NCBI RefSeq assembly: GCF_027580225.2
Contig: NC_073358.2
Coordinates: forward strand, 51,569,501 to 51,633,500
Direction of reading: 5' to 3'
Origin: Misgurnus anguillicaudatus
Taxonomy: Eukaryota > Chordata > Actinopteri > Cypriniformes > Cobitidae
Length of the DNA stretch: 64,000 bases
This document shows positions 11,801-22,559 of this stretch, in pieces (positions within the stretch are counted from its first letter, which is position 1; each line of letters begins with the position of its first letter). The notes under the pieces were generated by a model. That model saw nothing but the letters and a program-made list of their open reading frames with translations. It was not told the DNA's origin and ran no database searches. The position numbers were made by a program, and so were the translations under genes.

Positions 11801-14800
11801 GCATACGTCAATCATTCTGAATCTAAACAAGATCGACCATCGACAAATAAAATAACAAAACATCTACTGATAAAGCTGTTTATGATGGTCGTCAGACCAC
11901 ATTTAATGACACACAATGTAAAAATCAAGTAGTGCATATTTATAATAGTGCTGTCAAACGATTGCACTTTAACAAAGCGATTAATCAAACGATTAATCGC
12001 GATTAATCGCAAAAAGAGTTTATATAATAGAGCATATAGTATGTAAATGTGTCTTAAATACATACATAACACGTGTGTATTAATGTGTAGATAATAATTA
12101 TTCACAGTACACACACATAAATTATACAAACACAAACTTTACTTTCTATGCAATTAATCACGATTAATCGTATGACAACACTAAATAAACAAACACATAA
12201 CTTAACTTGGAAGATTATTGATATCAGTATGGTAATAAATTAATATTCATTATATATTATGCACTGTTCGCTTTGGATATAAGCACCTGCCAAATTCATA
12301 AATGTACAATTTTTAAATGTCCAAATACCTGAACAAATAAAAAATCATGTTATGGTTGTAATTTTCAATTTGGCTGTAATAATTTAATAATAAAATAAGA
12401 CGTAACTTTCTGTTCCTCTGTCAGCGATGCAGCATGAAATAACACAAGGTTTCAATACAACCCCATATGTCACTGGCCAAACAAACACGTACACATTCAG
12501 TCCGGCGGTTAAAACATTCATGTTACCAAACAAACTGACTGTAATTCTGTATCTTTAATCAAAATGAAATGCTATTAAAGATTTGAGTTATTGTCTTTTT
12601 ATGTCAACATAAAAAAGAGGTTTTGATCAGTTATGCGCAACCTTTTTGTGCAATTCCCTTACTAATTATTAACGGCTAATATTAAGACAATTTATTTTCA
12701 AATTCTTTCAAGTAACCAATCAGGAATAACGAAAATTGTATATTAGATTCACTTTAGTGCATAAAAAAAATTTACGTTTTAAATAAATATTAATTTAGAA
12801 TATTAAAAGTGGACCTTTAATAGCAAACAAAATCTGAAGTTAATTGCCACAATTAAAGTTGAATTAAAATCAGTCTGTGAAGAGATCAAAAAACTCACGT
12901 GATGTTTTTCAGTGTGGCATCAGATCTGATGTGTGTTCATGAGATGTTTACTACAGAGACTCAACATTAACTACTTATTAACCTCAACGCAAACACACAC
13001 GCACACAGATCTGAGGGTGGTTGTGTACCGGCTGGAGCTCCTTCAAACATTAACTGATCTGATTAAACACCCCAACATCCCATAATACACATGCTGGGCA
13101 AGTATTCACAATAAAACAGAAAACACAGAATCGCCAGATTTAAACACAAATTATTTACAATAAGGAATTTAGCAGACACATGCAAGGAAAACAGCAAAGC
13201 GAGCATGTGGGAAAAAGACTTTATAAACTACTTGTCGAAAAAAAACCAGTGTGGACACCATCAAGCAGAGGTGGACGATATGGCCAAAATTTTTATCATA
13301 ACACTTTTTAATTTAGTCGTTACTATATAAATCTGACAACGGTATGCCAACGCCATCTCAGGAGAATTTGTACATATTTTACGAGTTGGGTAAGTTGTAT
13401 TAATTCATATGACCACATTCAAAAGTTTTGGTACGATTTGCATTGACCCGTGACGGGGTTCTGTTTTGTTGTTGTTTTATTTTCATGAGAATTGTATGTT
13501 TTTGCACGATAACTTCGTATGAATTCATTTTGCAAAATTGCCAAATTTGTACGAATTCTTGTGAGATCAGGCTGGATTTGCATATTAAAAAAGCCCTTAG
13601 GAAAAACTGCAAAGAAGGCCCAAAATAAATGTCAATACCAAAGCCTCTGAAAAAAATGCCACGTCTATGAAACCTCCTCCTATAAAATGATACCAAATTT
13701 AAAATAAAAAAGGTATAAATATATTAAAGGTTAAACCTTTAATTCGTGTTTAACCTTCACGCAAACAAAAAATGTGATATCACGGTTAAATAAACACAAG
13801 ACTTTCAGACTCACCTTTATAATATTATATAATAAGTAATGTAGGGGTCTCAAACTCAAATAGGCTTGGGGCCATTTCTGAGATCAACATCTCACAGAGA
13901 GCTATTTTAACATTTTAAAAAGCACAAGATGTCTGTAAATGTTTCTGTTTTAACATATTATGGATTTCTTCAGTCACAGTATTGACTTTCTTAGTTCCAT
14001 TATTTTCAAGTTTTGATCAATTTGCTATTTTAGGAATTTGTGAAAAAATATTAATAAGTGAAAGTGTTTTATAACTTTTGAATGTTAGTATTCAATGTTA
14101 CATAACGTACGGATGGGCATGAGTACTTGAACATGGCATCGACGAACAATCGACGAATGCACGTTTCTCCTCGTCTTTCCTCTTTTCCTAACCTGGGCAC
14201 CTGATGGCTTAAGCCTCTTTTCCTCATCCATAGTTCAATATGTGCATTACATCTCCAGCTTTCCCCCCATGAGGTGTCGTCATTGGACTCTGCGACTGAG
14301 GCGAATTAACCCTGCATGTCCTTCTCGTGTTTCTGAGTGATTGACAGCTCTTCTCTGGGCAAACACCCTTCAGTCCCGAACAGATTACTTAATCGCATGG
14401 TGACAATGATATGATTGACATTAGATGCAGATGAGCAATTAAAAGTCAAACACACATTCGGTTTTGTTCACCGTACAGGAGAGCGCGGCTCATGATTGCT
14501 AGAAGACGTCACGGAAAAGTGCAACCACTAAAGCGCTTTGTGAAAGACCTCCTAAGTTTAAATCAATTATCAAAGAAATATATAGGGTTCCCACACCTTA
14601 GTTAACTTCAAAATTAAGGACCTTTCAAAGACCTTCCAGGTCCAATACCATCAAATTCAAGGACTAAATGTGACGGCACATTTCAAGTGAGAGCAAGGTT
14701 ACCTTTTAAGATACATTGTTACAGTTTCCTTTCGAGGGAACTCGCGCTGCGTCACTGCAGTGACACTTTGGGGACGCCTCCAGGGGTGAGTGCGTCTGAA

Positions 14801-17800
14801 TGTGTATATCAAATTCAACCAATGGTGAGGCTTAACGACAAAGACAGGGTGATGCAGGAGACAGGAAGTATATCGCTATCTGAAATATTGCCAAAGACGC
14901 CGTTACAAGGACGCAGGAAGTATTGCAAGGGAGACACAGCGTCTCGTTCCCTTCTCAGGGAACAAAAATTACATGCGTAACCCCGAGACGTTTTCATGTG
15001 TCCAACACAACTATGCAAAAAAGCATTTTGGTATGAATCAACATTTGCATACAGAAGATATAAGCATTTAAAGTGAAAGTCTAGAATTTTTATGATATTA
15101 TCCTACACTACACAGGGAATCATATAGATTTTTTCCAGAAAACCTCCTGCACAAAACAGATTCAAGCACTTCCAATGACCTGTATCCATGTATGTTTATT
15201 TTCAAAAACTTCCCAGGGCCTTGAATTATTTCCAGATTCAAACTTTCAAGGATTTCAAGGACCCGTGGGAACCCTGAATATAAAACGTACTAGATAAAAA
15301 CCTTTTAGTTGCTTGAATTATATGTTATGTATATAAAAAAATATATATCATATCACTGTTTGTGAAAATTGTGAAATTACTGTCCAGTCCTACTATAAGG
15401 AATACAATCAAACACTACTAAATTATTATCGTGTGTTTCTGCTATCAGTACAGTAACTTACAGACCAATATTAAATTTCCCAGCATGCCTCTGCACCAGT
15501 GGACTGTAAACACGGCCATAAAATGCCTTTCATTGATTTCTGGGTGTCCAAGGCAAAACGCTTCAGTGGATTTCAACAACATCTCAGTTCTGCTCTAGTG
15601 TGTCAGTATGAAGCCTTTCGAGGACAAAAAGTTGAGGACAAAACAGCTAAACATCATGGGTTATAACGTCTTAAAGAAAATAACTAACATTCTGCATGAC
15701 TGCTTTTGTGTGGTGGAAGAGAAACGAATGTCTGATGTATGGTTGTCCGGGTCATACTCACCCTATAGATCTCCTCCAGCAGCAGTTTGGCACACTTCTT
15801 TCCCAAATCCTCCGGCAGAATTTGATCACCCTGTCCTTGCGGTGTGGACATGACCTCGGCGCTGAGGAACGTACCATTCAGGGTTTCTGCCACAAGAACC
15901 AGACCAAACCCCGGAGACCTACAAACAAACAGAGTCGATTAACGCAAGTGTGACACTTTACATTAAACCAATATCCTATGAGAAAGTGTGCGTTACAGAA
16001 ATTTTACCACAGTTAAAGGATATTGTCTATGCACCATTTAATGTGTAAAAGATGAAACTAACGCTAAAGAAATCATTATGATACAAAATCAACACTTTTT
16101 CTGCCAAGTATTAAATGTAAAACTTAAGATAAATTCTTTCTAAAGCAATGTCTCCCAACCCTGTTCCTGGAGTGAAACCAAACACACCTGAATTCACTCA
16201 TCAGCTCATTACTAGAGACTCCAAGATGGAAAATAATGGGGTCAAGATGTGAGAGACATCCAAAATGTGCACTGTTGGTGTGTCTCCAGGAAACGCTGAT
16301 CTAAGGGAATGTCGCCATCTACAGGCATTGATAAAATGTAACTTACTTTCCAGAGTTCAACCCCTTCATGTGATCTGTGTAGATATAGATGTCTGGGATA
16401 AATTTATTTAAGATGCTCCTAGCAGAGTCCACGATCCTGTTGGCTATCTGAGGAGAAACCCGCACGGACACACTGACCCAACGGGTCAAGAAATCAAACA
16501 AAACTATAGGTACAAATATATAAAACAAGCAGTTCATCAATTAAAAAGAAAATCTATAAATCCCTAAAACCAGAATTTATCTGTGGTGACTGAAAGCTCT
16601 GAGGAAAATGAATTTATCGTCTCAGTGGAAGGATACGCTGTTCCTCGGATCCTCTTGATTTTTCCGGGCTCTGTCAGCTGCACGGGTTTCAGGGATTTGC
16701 GTACCGGACAGGAGAAATGCACCTCACCACCCCCGCTGGGAGCCATGCCCCTCTTTACCACCTACAAACAGACAGGGAGATTTGGAGGCTCTTCACATGC
16801 TAATATTTGGGGGTCCTGAAAATGCAAACTTTTGAAAAGAAGTTTCAAAGACTTTTTTGCATCAGCCGTGTGACGTGCCAGCTCGACCTCACGTAATGCA
16901 TCATCACGTCAAAAGGTCACGGATGATGTATGTGAAACTTTCTCCACCCTTGTAAACACTGTAACGGTAGAGGAGCGTTCAGACGTGATTGTATGTGGAA
17001 TGATACTAATTAATGTCTTTGTGTCAGTTTATTGTGTAAAATGGTTCACATATGTAATGACCTTTATGCATGATTATGCATTACACAAGGTCAGGCTGGC
17101 ACATCACACGGCTGGTGCAAGATGAGAAGTTGTGCTTAAAAAGTGCATATTTTTTATTTTCTTGCCGAAAATGATGATTGTTTTACTAGAAAAGACCCTT
17201 ATGCCTCGTTTGGGATCATTTAGAGCCCTTTGAAGCTGTGTTGAAACTGCAATTTTAAACCATTGAAACGGTAAACTGTTGGGGTCCAATAAAGTCTATT
17301 ATTGTGTGAAAAATCCTGGAATCCTTTCCTGAAAAAAACTTACATTTCGACTCGACTGAACAAATAAAGACAAACATTTTGGATGACATGGTGTGAGTAA
17401 ATTATCAGGATTTTTTTAAGAAAGTGAACTACTCCTTTAACAAATACAAACTCATTTATATTAAAGGAAATGAAATGAAACCTTTATTAACCAGCATTCG
17501 TTTGTGCTTTTGCTTCTGTCATTGTCCTTCAGGGTTGCCAGACCCACATAACAAAACCAGCCCAATGGCCATTTAAAATTAGTCCACAAGGCACCCAATG
17601 TCTATTCACAGCCCAAACACCAACAACTAATGAACCAAATTCTTAACCCCACAGAAAAACATCAAAGTAGCCCAATTTAGAACTCCGTATGAAACAACAA
17701 CACCTGACTTTAATTATAAACGCACAGTTTCCACTGTATGAAGGTCTGCTTCATACATTATTGTTGTCCGACGGTGGTGGCATGTGACCATTTTTCTTAC

Positions 17801-20800
17801 TCAGGGAGCTACACTGCGACCAAAACGGTCGCATATGCGACCTTTTGAACTGCCGTTGCGACCCTAATTTTTAATGGGTCGCAAATGTGCTACCTAATGT
17901 TTTAGACAATATGCTATGATTTACTATGAGCATTTATTAAAACAGAAATGTGAATTTTAAGAATACGTTTTATAACGTGCTCTGAGCCATCAACACGTTG
18001 GCTTCATTTTGCGTGAAAGCACGTCGTGTCTCTCCCTATCAGTGTGCGTTTGCGTGCTCAGCTGTTTCTCAATGAATTGGGTGCGACGCGACGCAAGCGC
18101 AGTGTCTTCCATGTTTCTGAACTTGAGCAGAGGTCTCTCTTCACTGAGGACGCGGGACCCGTATGGTTCCGGGTTTATATTTTAAGTGGTCTGTCGGGTC
18201 CGGTTAGGTCCTAGTTTAATTACTTTGGGTCCCAAGTCTGATTAATGTTGTGTTTATAACCCGAGTCGATCGGAAAACGGCCATGAGCGTTACTGCGCTA
18301 AAGCTCGAGTGCTGTTTTAGCGTGCCTTCGGTTTCTATGGCGATGGTTCTTGTTACGACCACGCGCTGCATTTGCTTTCTCACATTTTTTTAATAATCTT
18401 ATTATTAATAAACCATATCTTTTCTAAAACCATATCCATATTAAGTTTGGACAGAGATTGTAGCAAAGAGCAATGCTAATGTCAAGCCAATTGCACTGAA
18501 CGAGCAAAGCAATGTAAATCTGTCACCGGGACAGCAAGTAGACTTTTAAATCTGAAAAAATGAGTGGATTAAGCTTTTTAAATCGGCAAGAGAGAAATAG
18601 AAAGATAGAACAGAAGCAGTAAAAGTGCCTATCTAATAGTAATTATTACCATTATAACATCAGTCATAACATCAGTCACATTTATAATCTATAGACCTGC
18701 ACTGTCTATTAATATACTATACATAGTATTGTATTATATTGAGTTTGATAAAAGGGGTCTAATTGCTTCATATATCAGTGCAAAAACAGTAAGTGCTTTC
18801 GTGGTGCTTTGACAAACAGTGTCAGCTTTGTTAATGGCAAAGAAAGTTTGGGGTGGTTAGATTAATGAAATATAATGTGAAATTAATATTAATTTTCAAT
18901 AAATCAAAGTATTGTGTTGTGTCACACATTATTAGTTCTTCGTCATATGTATAGTAGACCATTATTTGTCAGTGGGTAATAATTGCCCTTTTCACCACCA
19001 AGTAAATTTCATGTCTGTGGGAAACACGACTGCAACGTTTAAGAAAACAAGAAGGCATGTGGTTTAAAAGATGGAAAGTAAAATAAAAAGCATATCTGTA
19101 TGCAATACAGTTTCATTATTGTTCATTATTATCCAGAGCGCCTTAACATAACTTGAAAAAAATATGTGCGACCAAATCATATTTTGCGCCAGTAACTGAA
19201 AAAGTTGGTAGCGCAAGTGCCACCAGTGGAAAAGGTTAGTGTAGTTCCCTGTTACTGATTTTTATTGATTATATCCATTCGTATGGCCATTCCCAAACTG
19301 TGGTCCGTGAGGGTGCTGCAGGTGGTCCGTGTAAAGGCAAAATAAAATATAAAATAATAGATTTTTTTAAGAATATGTAGGCCTATATTGATATACATTT
19401 TAAATTAAATTGTCAAGTTATTATGTGATTACTAAAATAGGCCAGTGGCAGTCGGCTTGCATCCAATATCGGCCTATATCATAAAGACGATAAAAAGAGG
19501 AAGGGAAAGATGTGGAGGGGCAAAGGGGTATATTCATATCGGGCTGGCAAATGGACTCCAATGGCTTTTCCTTTTGACAACTTGTTTTTATTTTTATATA
19601 TTTTGTTTTATTGATGGATATTTCATGTGTTGCGGTCTTTTGTTTAATTCATTGTTTAATTGTTCGAAATTAAGAAGTCATTAATTCATAGGCCTTTATA
19701 GGCAATTTATATGAAACGAATGTTTATAAATGGAATGAATAAGGCCTGTTATCATTTTAATTTCCAGTTAGTTTCTTGATCTCGCGTTTCTGAAATGTTT
19801 TGCGGATGTGCTGTTAAGTGGACTTGTATGAAGATTAATAATCCCCTAAAATCGCCAAAGGTTTTGATATGTTGACTATATTCAAGTGTTCTTGTTACTG
19901 TATGGATTTCATTCTACTCCATTGCTATGGAAATAACCCCATTGTCCAAATGAAACATGCCCCGGGCGCTTGAGTAAATAAATAAATAAAATATGTGGCA
20001 GCCGTTTTGTGCAGTAAACTTCTTTTAACAAACCTGTTGTACTGATGTGATGACCAGTTATAGTTTCAGTGCTAGTAAGCCTATTTAGAGGTGCAGAATA
20101 TTTTAGGACTTTGTGTAGACATATTTTATTATGAGTATTATGAGGTGGTCTGCGAAAATTCTTAATTACAAATAGTGGGCCACACACACAAAAAGTTTGA
20201 AAACTCCTGCATTAGTTGATGCATCCCTAAAAATGACTGCCATCTACTGGCCTTGCATTCATATAACAGCATTTTTTGCCGTTTTCAAGGATCCATGTTG
20301 TAAACATTGATCATGTTGTTGTCTTAATGTGAATTTCTTTAAACATCACACACGTTTCTTGCTCATTTCACAAACACAACTTACAAGAGCAGTACTGAGG
20401 TGTCGAGATTCATTTACAAAATGCTGAACTAGATTTAGGTGGATAAAAACGACAAGTCAGAGAGATGACTGATTTGCTTTAAAAAGGATTTCTGTTGTTG
20501 GTTCATTTACAAGTTATTCCTGTCATACCTTTATTTCTAGACCATCTCCATCAATACCAAACCTCTTCATCAGAGGAAGAGCGGTAACCTTCAAAAGATC
20601 AACCTGCAGAAAAGAGAAAGAAACAAAGTATTACACATCACAAATGAAGAATTAAAGGGGACATTTCACAAGACTTTTAAAAAATGTAAAATAAATCTTT
20701 GGTGTCACCGGAGTACGCGTGTAATGTTTTAGCTCAAAATACCATATAGATCATTTATTATAACATGTTAAAATTGACACTTTGTAGGTGTGAGCAAAAA

Positions 20801-21953
20801 TGTGCCATTTTTGGGTGTGTCCTTTTTAATGCAAATGAGCTGATCTCTGCAATAAATGGCAGTGCTGTGGTTGGATAGGGGCAGTATTATCCCCTTCTGA
20901 TATCACAAGGGGAGCCAAATTTTAATGAGCTATTTTTTCCACATGCTTGCAGAGAATGCTTTACCAAAACTAAGTTACTAGGTTGATCTTTTTACCCTTT
21001 TCTAGATTTATACAATCACTTTCTTTTCTACACCCAATTATAGCACTTAAACATGGATAAAGTCAGATTTCCATGATATGGCCCCTTTAAATAACATGAT
21101 TGCAGTATTACAGTATTACAACATCTCAAACAAAGTGTTTTGCTGTCATGGGTCGATGCAAATAGCAGATAGACTGCAGAGACAGAGAGCGTGATGCTTT
21201 CTTTCCCAGATATTTTCTTCAATATCGTGCAATCATACTGTAAATATGCCATCATCAGGTGACTTACAGATGGATCTGTAGGGTCATTGGTGATTCCCTT
21301 TAACACAGCTTTGAGAGGACTCTTCATGAAGGGAGCCAACATCAGTAGACCTTCCAGATAATAACCCACCGACCGCTGGGAATTACATTCATGTTCGACA
21401 GATCCTCCATACAACAACCCGGGCTGATAGAAGAGCATCGTTCCTACACAATAAAACATACATGACACTGACATCATGACTGTTTCCATGGTTACTCACT
21501 CACCATCCAGAACTACAAATCAAATCAAAAAATAAAACAGGCATTCTCACTAGGACTGACCTGTTTGGTTGATTTCAATTCTGGTGCCATTGGTCACCTT
21601 GTCAAGTAACCGAATGAAGCTCGCTTCAAAATCTAAGAGACAAAACACAAGAAATTGACTACAATAAAAAATATCCTGACATATAAAAAGGCATTTAAAC
21701 ATTCACGTGCTGTGAAAACGTGTTTTATATTGCATGTAATGTGTTAATCGCACACATCAATAATTGTCCACAGGCTAACTTACTGCGTCACTCGTGTTTA
21801 ATAACGTGTAATTATATTTAAGTTATGTGTTTGCGCACCTCGCATGCCGGGGTTGTCATCTTTAGATCTGATGTTTTTGATTTTCACGCGTTTTCCGCTC
21901 AGTGTGGACAGCACGAGTCTCTGTCTGAAGCAGCTGCAGCCCTCAAACTCCAT
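8647..21953 (-). CDS. rcl1: rcl1, RNA 3'-terminal phosphate cyclase-like protein 1 (nine coding exons)
   Basis: Seen: nine minus-strand exons join in frame to 367 residues (human RCL1 is 373): 21839-21953, 21561-21632, 21268-21443, 20529-20603, 16637-16761, 16347-16472, 15762-15918, 9836-9939, 8647-8800. All introns are GT-AG. Conserved blocks include RQRLVLSTLSGK (residues 10-21), NQTGTMLFYQPGLLYGGSVE, RGMAPSGGGEV, KRIRGTA, RVSPQ, YTDHMKG, PQGQGDQILPEDLG, GGCVDSTNQSLALLYM and the C-terminal SKTLK. Known: RCL1 has the cyclase fold but no cyclase activity; with the GTPase BMS1 it acts in the nucleolar SSU processome in 18S pre-rRNA cleavage. The start MEFEGC is the first in-frame ATG that gives the expected N-terminal length. 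Intron 8 hosts mir-101b. Nothing suggests decay. Confidence 0.96.
9588..9668 (-). ncRNA. mir101b: mir-101b microRNA precursor in rcl1 intron 8
   Basis: Seen: on the minus strand an imperfect hairpin whose 3' arm (9599-9620) reads TACAGTACTATGATAACTG followed by AAG. This is the mature miR-101b 3p sequence, with seed ACAGTAC. The 5' arm (9634-9657) carries CAGTTATCATGGTACCGG, the matching miR-101 5p strand, and the loop is about 13 nt. Known: in human, MIR101-2 lies in an intron of RCL1 in the same orientation; miR-101 targets include EZH2. The host intron and strand are the same here, so the arrangement is conserved from fish to mammals. Inference: it is processed from the rcl1 transcript or from its own promoter within the intron. 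Confidence 0.95.
9836..9939 (-). CDS. rcl1: rcl1 coding exon 8
   Basis: Acceptor TTCCAG precedes 9939; donor GTAAGT is at 9830-9835. It encodes GGCVDSTNQSLALLYM through GPLSPY and leaves two bases of a Thr codon. This is one of the most conserved RCL1 blocks. Confidence 0.95.
10139..10486. mobile_element. hAT-like MITE (TAGGGCTG family)
   Basis: TAGGGCTGAAAAACGATTAA at the left and its inverted partner ending GCCCTA at the right, with ATTAATCGCGATTAATCG motifs at both ends and a TG/TA-rich centre. The flanking duplications are imperfect. It lies in rcl1 intron 7. Confidence 0.7.
11946..12183. mobile_element. hAT-like MITE (TAGTGCTGTCA copy)
   Basis: TAGTGCTGTCAAACGATT and the inverted ATCGTATGACAACACTA bound a 238-bp element with the same ATTAATCGCGATTAATCG core as the copies at 6288 and 10139. 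It lies in rcl1 intron 7. Confidence 0.7.
12270..12320 (+). repeat. SINE tail fragment
   Basis: TTCGCTTTGGATATAAGC and GCCAAATTCATAAATGTA match the 3' tail of the tRNA-derived SINEs in this window. The tRNA-like head is absent. Confidence 0.5.
12321..13840. other. rcl1 intron 7 stretch, nothing recognised
   Basis: AT-rich intronic sequence. The overlapping sense/antisense open frames around 13.4-13.7 kb have no conserved motif or splice context. Confidence 0.5.
13845..14100. repeat. hAT-end-like fragment
   Basis: GGGGTCTCAAACTCAAATAGG near 13846 followed by TTGGGGCCA resembles the left end of a common vertebrate hAT family. The right end is missing. Confidence 0.4.
14584..15274. mobile_element. 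hAT-like element, ends AGGGTTCCCAC, with nested repeat
   Basis: AGGGTTCCCACACCTTAG and the inverted GGACCCGTGGGAACCCT bound the element. Subterminal blocks about AAGGACCTTTCAAAG and CTTTCAAGGATTTC also pair. Flanking bases GAAATATA and GAATATAA are an imperfect duplication. A different fish repeat (14686-14990) sits inside. Confidence 0.65.
14686..14990. repeat. fish interspersed repeat with GAGGGAACTCGCGCTGCGTC
   Basis: TTTCGAGGGAACTCGCGCTG and the later TTCCCTTCTCAGGGAAC are the hallmark blocks of a widespread teleost repeat, here inserted in the element at 14584-15274. The open frame across it is not a gene. Confidence 0.6.
15762..15918 (-). CDS. rcl1: rcl1 coding exon 7
   Basis: Acceptor TTTGTAG precedes 15918; donor GTGAGT is at 15756-15761. 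It completes a split Lys codon and encodes SPGFGLVLVAETLNGTFLSA through ARLLLEEIYR-like residues KCAKLLLEEIYR, ending on a codon boundary. Confidence 0.95.
16347..16472 (-). CDS. rcl1: rcl1 coding exon 6
   Basis: Acceptor GGGTCAG precedes 16472; donor GTAAGT is at 16341-16346. It completes an Ala codon and encodes VSVRVSPQIANRIVDSARS, then IPDIYIYTDHMKGLNSG. Human has Tyr where the junction gives Val (AVSVRV). Confidence 0.93.
16637..16761 (-). CDS. rcl1: rcl1 coding exon 5
   Basis: Acceptor TTTGTAG precedes 16761; donor GTATCC is at 16631-16636, a weak but GT-type site. It encodes VVKRGMAPSGGGEVHFSCPV through KIKRIRGT and two bases of Ala. Confidence 0.92.
17100..17441. repeat. half copy of the TTAA fold-back family seen at 42348
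   Basis: Blocks TTATGCCTCGTTTGGGATCA, CGACTGAACAAATAAAGACA and GTGAGTAAATTATC recur in both arms of the element at 42348-43447. Only the right arm and part of the centre are present. It lies in rcl1 intron 4. Confidence 0.65.
17802..19251. mobile_element. hAT-like element, ends CAGGGARCTACACT
   Basis: CAGGGAGCTACACTGCGACC at the left and inverted AGTGTAGTTCCCTG at the right. Subterminal GGTCGC motifs occur near the left, with GTGCGACCAAATC near the right. There is no clean 8-bp duplication and no transposase I can recognise in its 1450 bp. It lies in rcl1 intron 4. Confidence 0.6.
19284..20215. mobile_element. hAT-like remnant
   Basis: CCCAAACTGTGGTCCGTGAG near 19292 and inverted GGGCCACACACACAAAAAG with GTTTGAAAACTCCTGC near 20195 look like diverged hAT ends, in a type that often starts with a (T/C)AAACT block. 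The limits are approximate. Confidence 0.45.
20529..20603 (-). CDS. rcl1: rcl1 coding exon 4
   Basis: Acceptor CTGCAG precedes 20603; donor GTATGA follows 20529. The 75-nt exon encodes VDLLKVTALPLMKRFGIDGD then GLEIK, in phase 0 at both ends. Confidence 0.95.
20652..21090. mobile_element. TTAA-flanked fish repeat
   Basis: TTAAAGGGGACATTTCA and the inverted ATGATATGGCCCCTTTAA end on TTAA. The interior GGGTGTGTCC, ATGCAAATGAGCTGAT is shared with a truncated copy at 40725-40930. It lies in rcl1 intron 3. Confidence 0.7.
21268..21443 (-). CDS. rcl1: rcl1 coding exon 3
   Basis: Acceptor GTGTAG precedes 21443; donor GTAAGT is at 21262-21267. It encodes TMLFYQPGLLYGGSVEHEC through LAPFMKSPLKAVLKGITNDP and DPS, and ends in phase 0. 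Confidence 0.95.
21561..21632 (-). CDS. rcl1: rcl1 coding exon 2
   Basis: Acceptor TCTTAG precedes 21632; donor GTCAGT is at 21555-21560. The 72-nt exon encodes FEASFIRLLDKVTNGTRIEI then NQT, between two split codons (Asp and Gly). Confidence 0.95.
21839..21953 (-). CDS. rcl1: rcl1 coding exon 1
   Basis: ATG at 21951-21953, donor GTGCGC at 21833-21838. It encodes MEFEGCSCFRQRLVLSTLSG then KRVKIKNIRSKDDNPGMR, matching the RCL1 N-terminus except for a shorter leader before the first conserved Cys. Confidence 0.94.
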
Positions 21954-21977
21954 GATGTGATAAATACACACACTACG

Positions 21978-22002
21978 CACGTGTTTCCTACTGCGCCTGC
22001 GC
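21978..22002. promoter_or_regulatory. rcl1 upstream E-box and NRF1-like site
   Basis: CACGTG (21979-21984 region) and TGCGCCTGCGC (21992-22002), one mismatch from the NRF1 palindrome, lie 25-50 bp upstream of the rcl1 ATG. Both types are common in promoters of ribosome-biogenesis genes. Their function is inferred. Confidence 0.35.
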
Positions 22003-22321
22003 TCACTGCTGTGCTGACGCGTAACGACAAACCGCGAGGGACAAACCAAAAATAAGAACGCGAGAGCCAAAAAAAACGCTGTGCATCAAATGACCGCAAG
22101 AGGACGCAAAAAACCCCAAACAAACTAACAATGATTTACGAAATTAAATATTTAAGAAATATCCTTTTATAGTTTAGTTTATTTCCATGCTATTTTGTCT
22201 TATTATTAAATACTTGTCATTTTGAGGCCCCCTGGTTGAGAAGCTCTGCTTCAGAGGAATTAAAATCTCCATTTTACATTTACTGATCAATTCTGAAACC
22301 TTTAAAGGTTTTAGACATTAT

Positions 22322-22558
22322 GGGGCGGTTTCCCAGACAGGGATTAGACTAGTCCTAGACTAAAATAAATGTAAGAGCTGTCCAAACTGAAACTTGCACT
22401 GACATATCTTAAAATACATCAGTGCCCTTTGTTTTCCCTCAAAATGCACACAAGTAATGTTTTTAGTAAGGCATGTTTGTTAAAACTAGTTATATTTTCT
22501 TTTTTAAACTAAGGACTAGTCCTGGCTTAAGCTAATCCCTGTCCGGGAAACCACCCCT
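22322..22558. mobile_element. MITE, ends GGGGCGGTTTCCC
   Basis: GGGGCGGTTTCCCAGACAGG and inverted CCTGTCCGGGAAACCACCCC bound a 237-bp element with an ACTAGTCCT motif near each end. A second full copy is at 44417-44660 and a fragment at 33783-33837. Confidence 0.75.
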
Positions 22559-22559
22559 A

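Noticed and set aside
21028..21489. 153-residue open frame read as a gene
   Set aside because: Only its middle part is rcl1 exon 3; the rest is intron read-through and the TTAA repeat.
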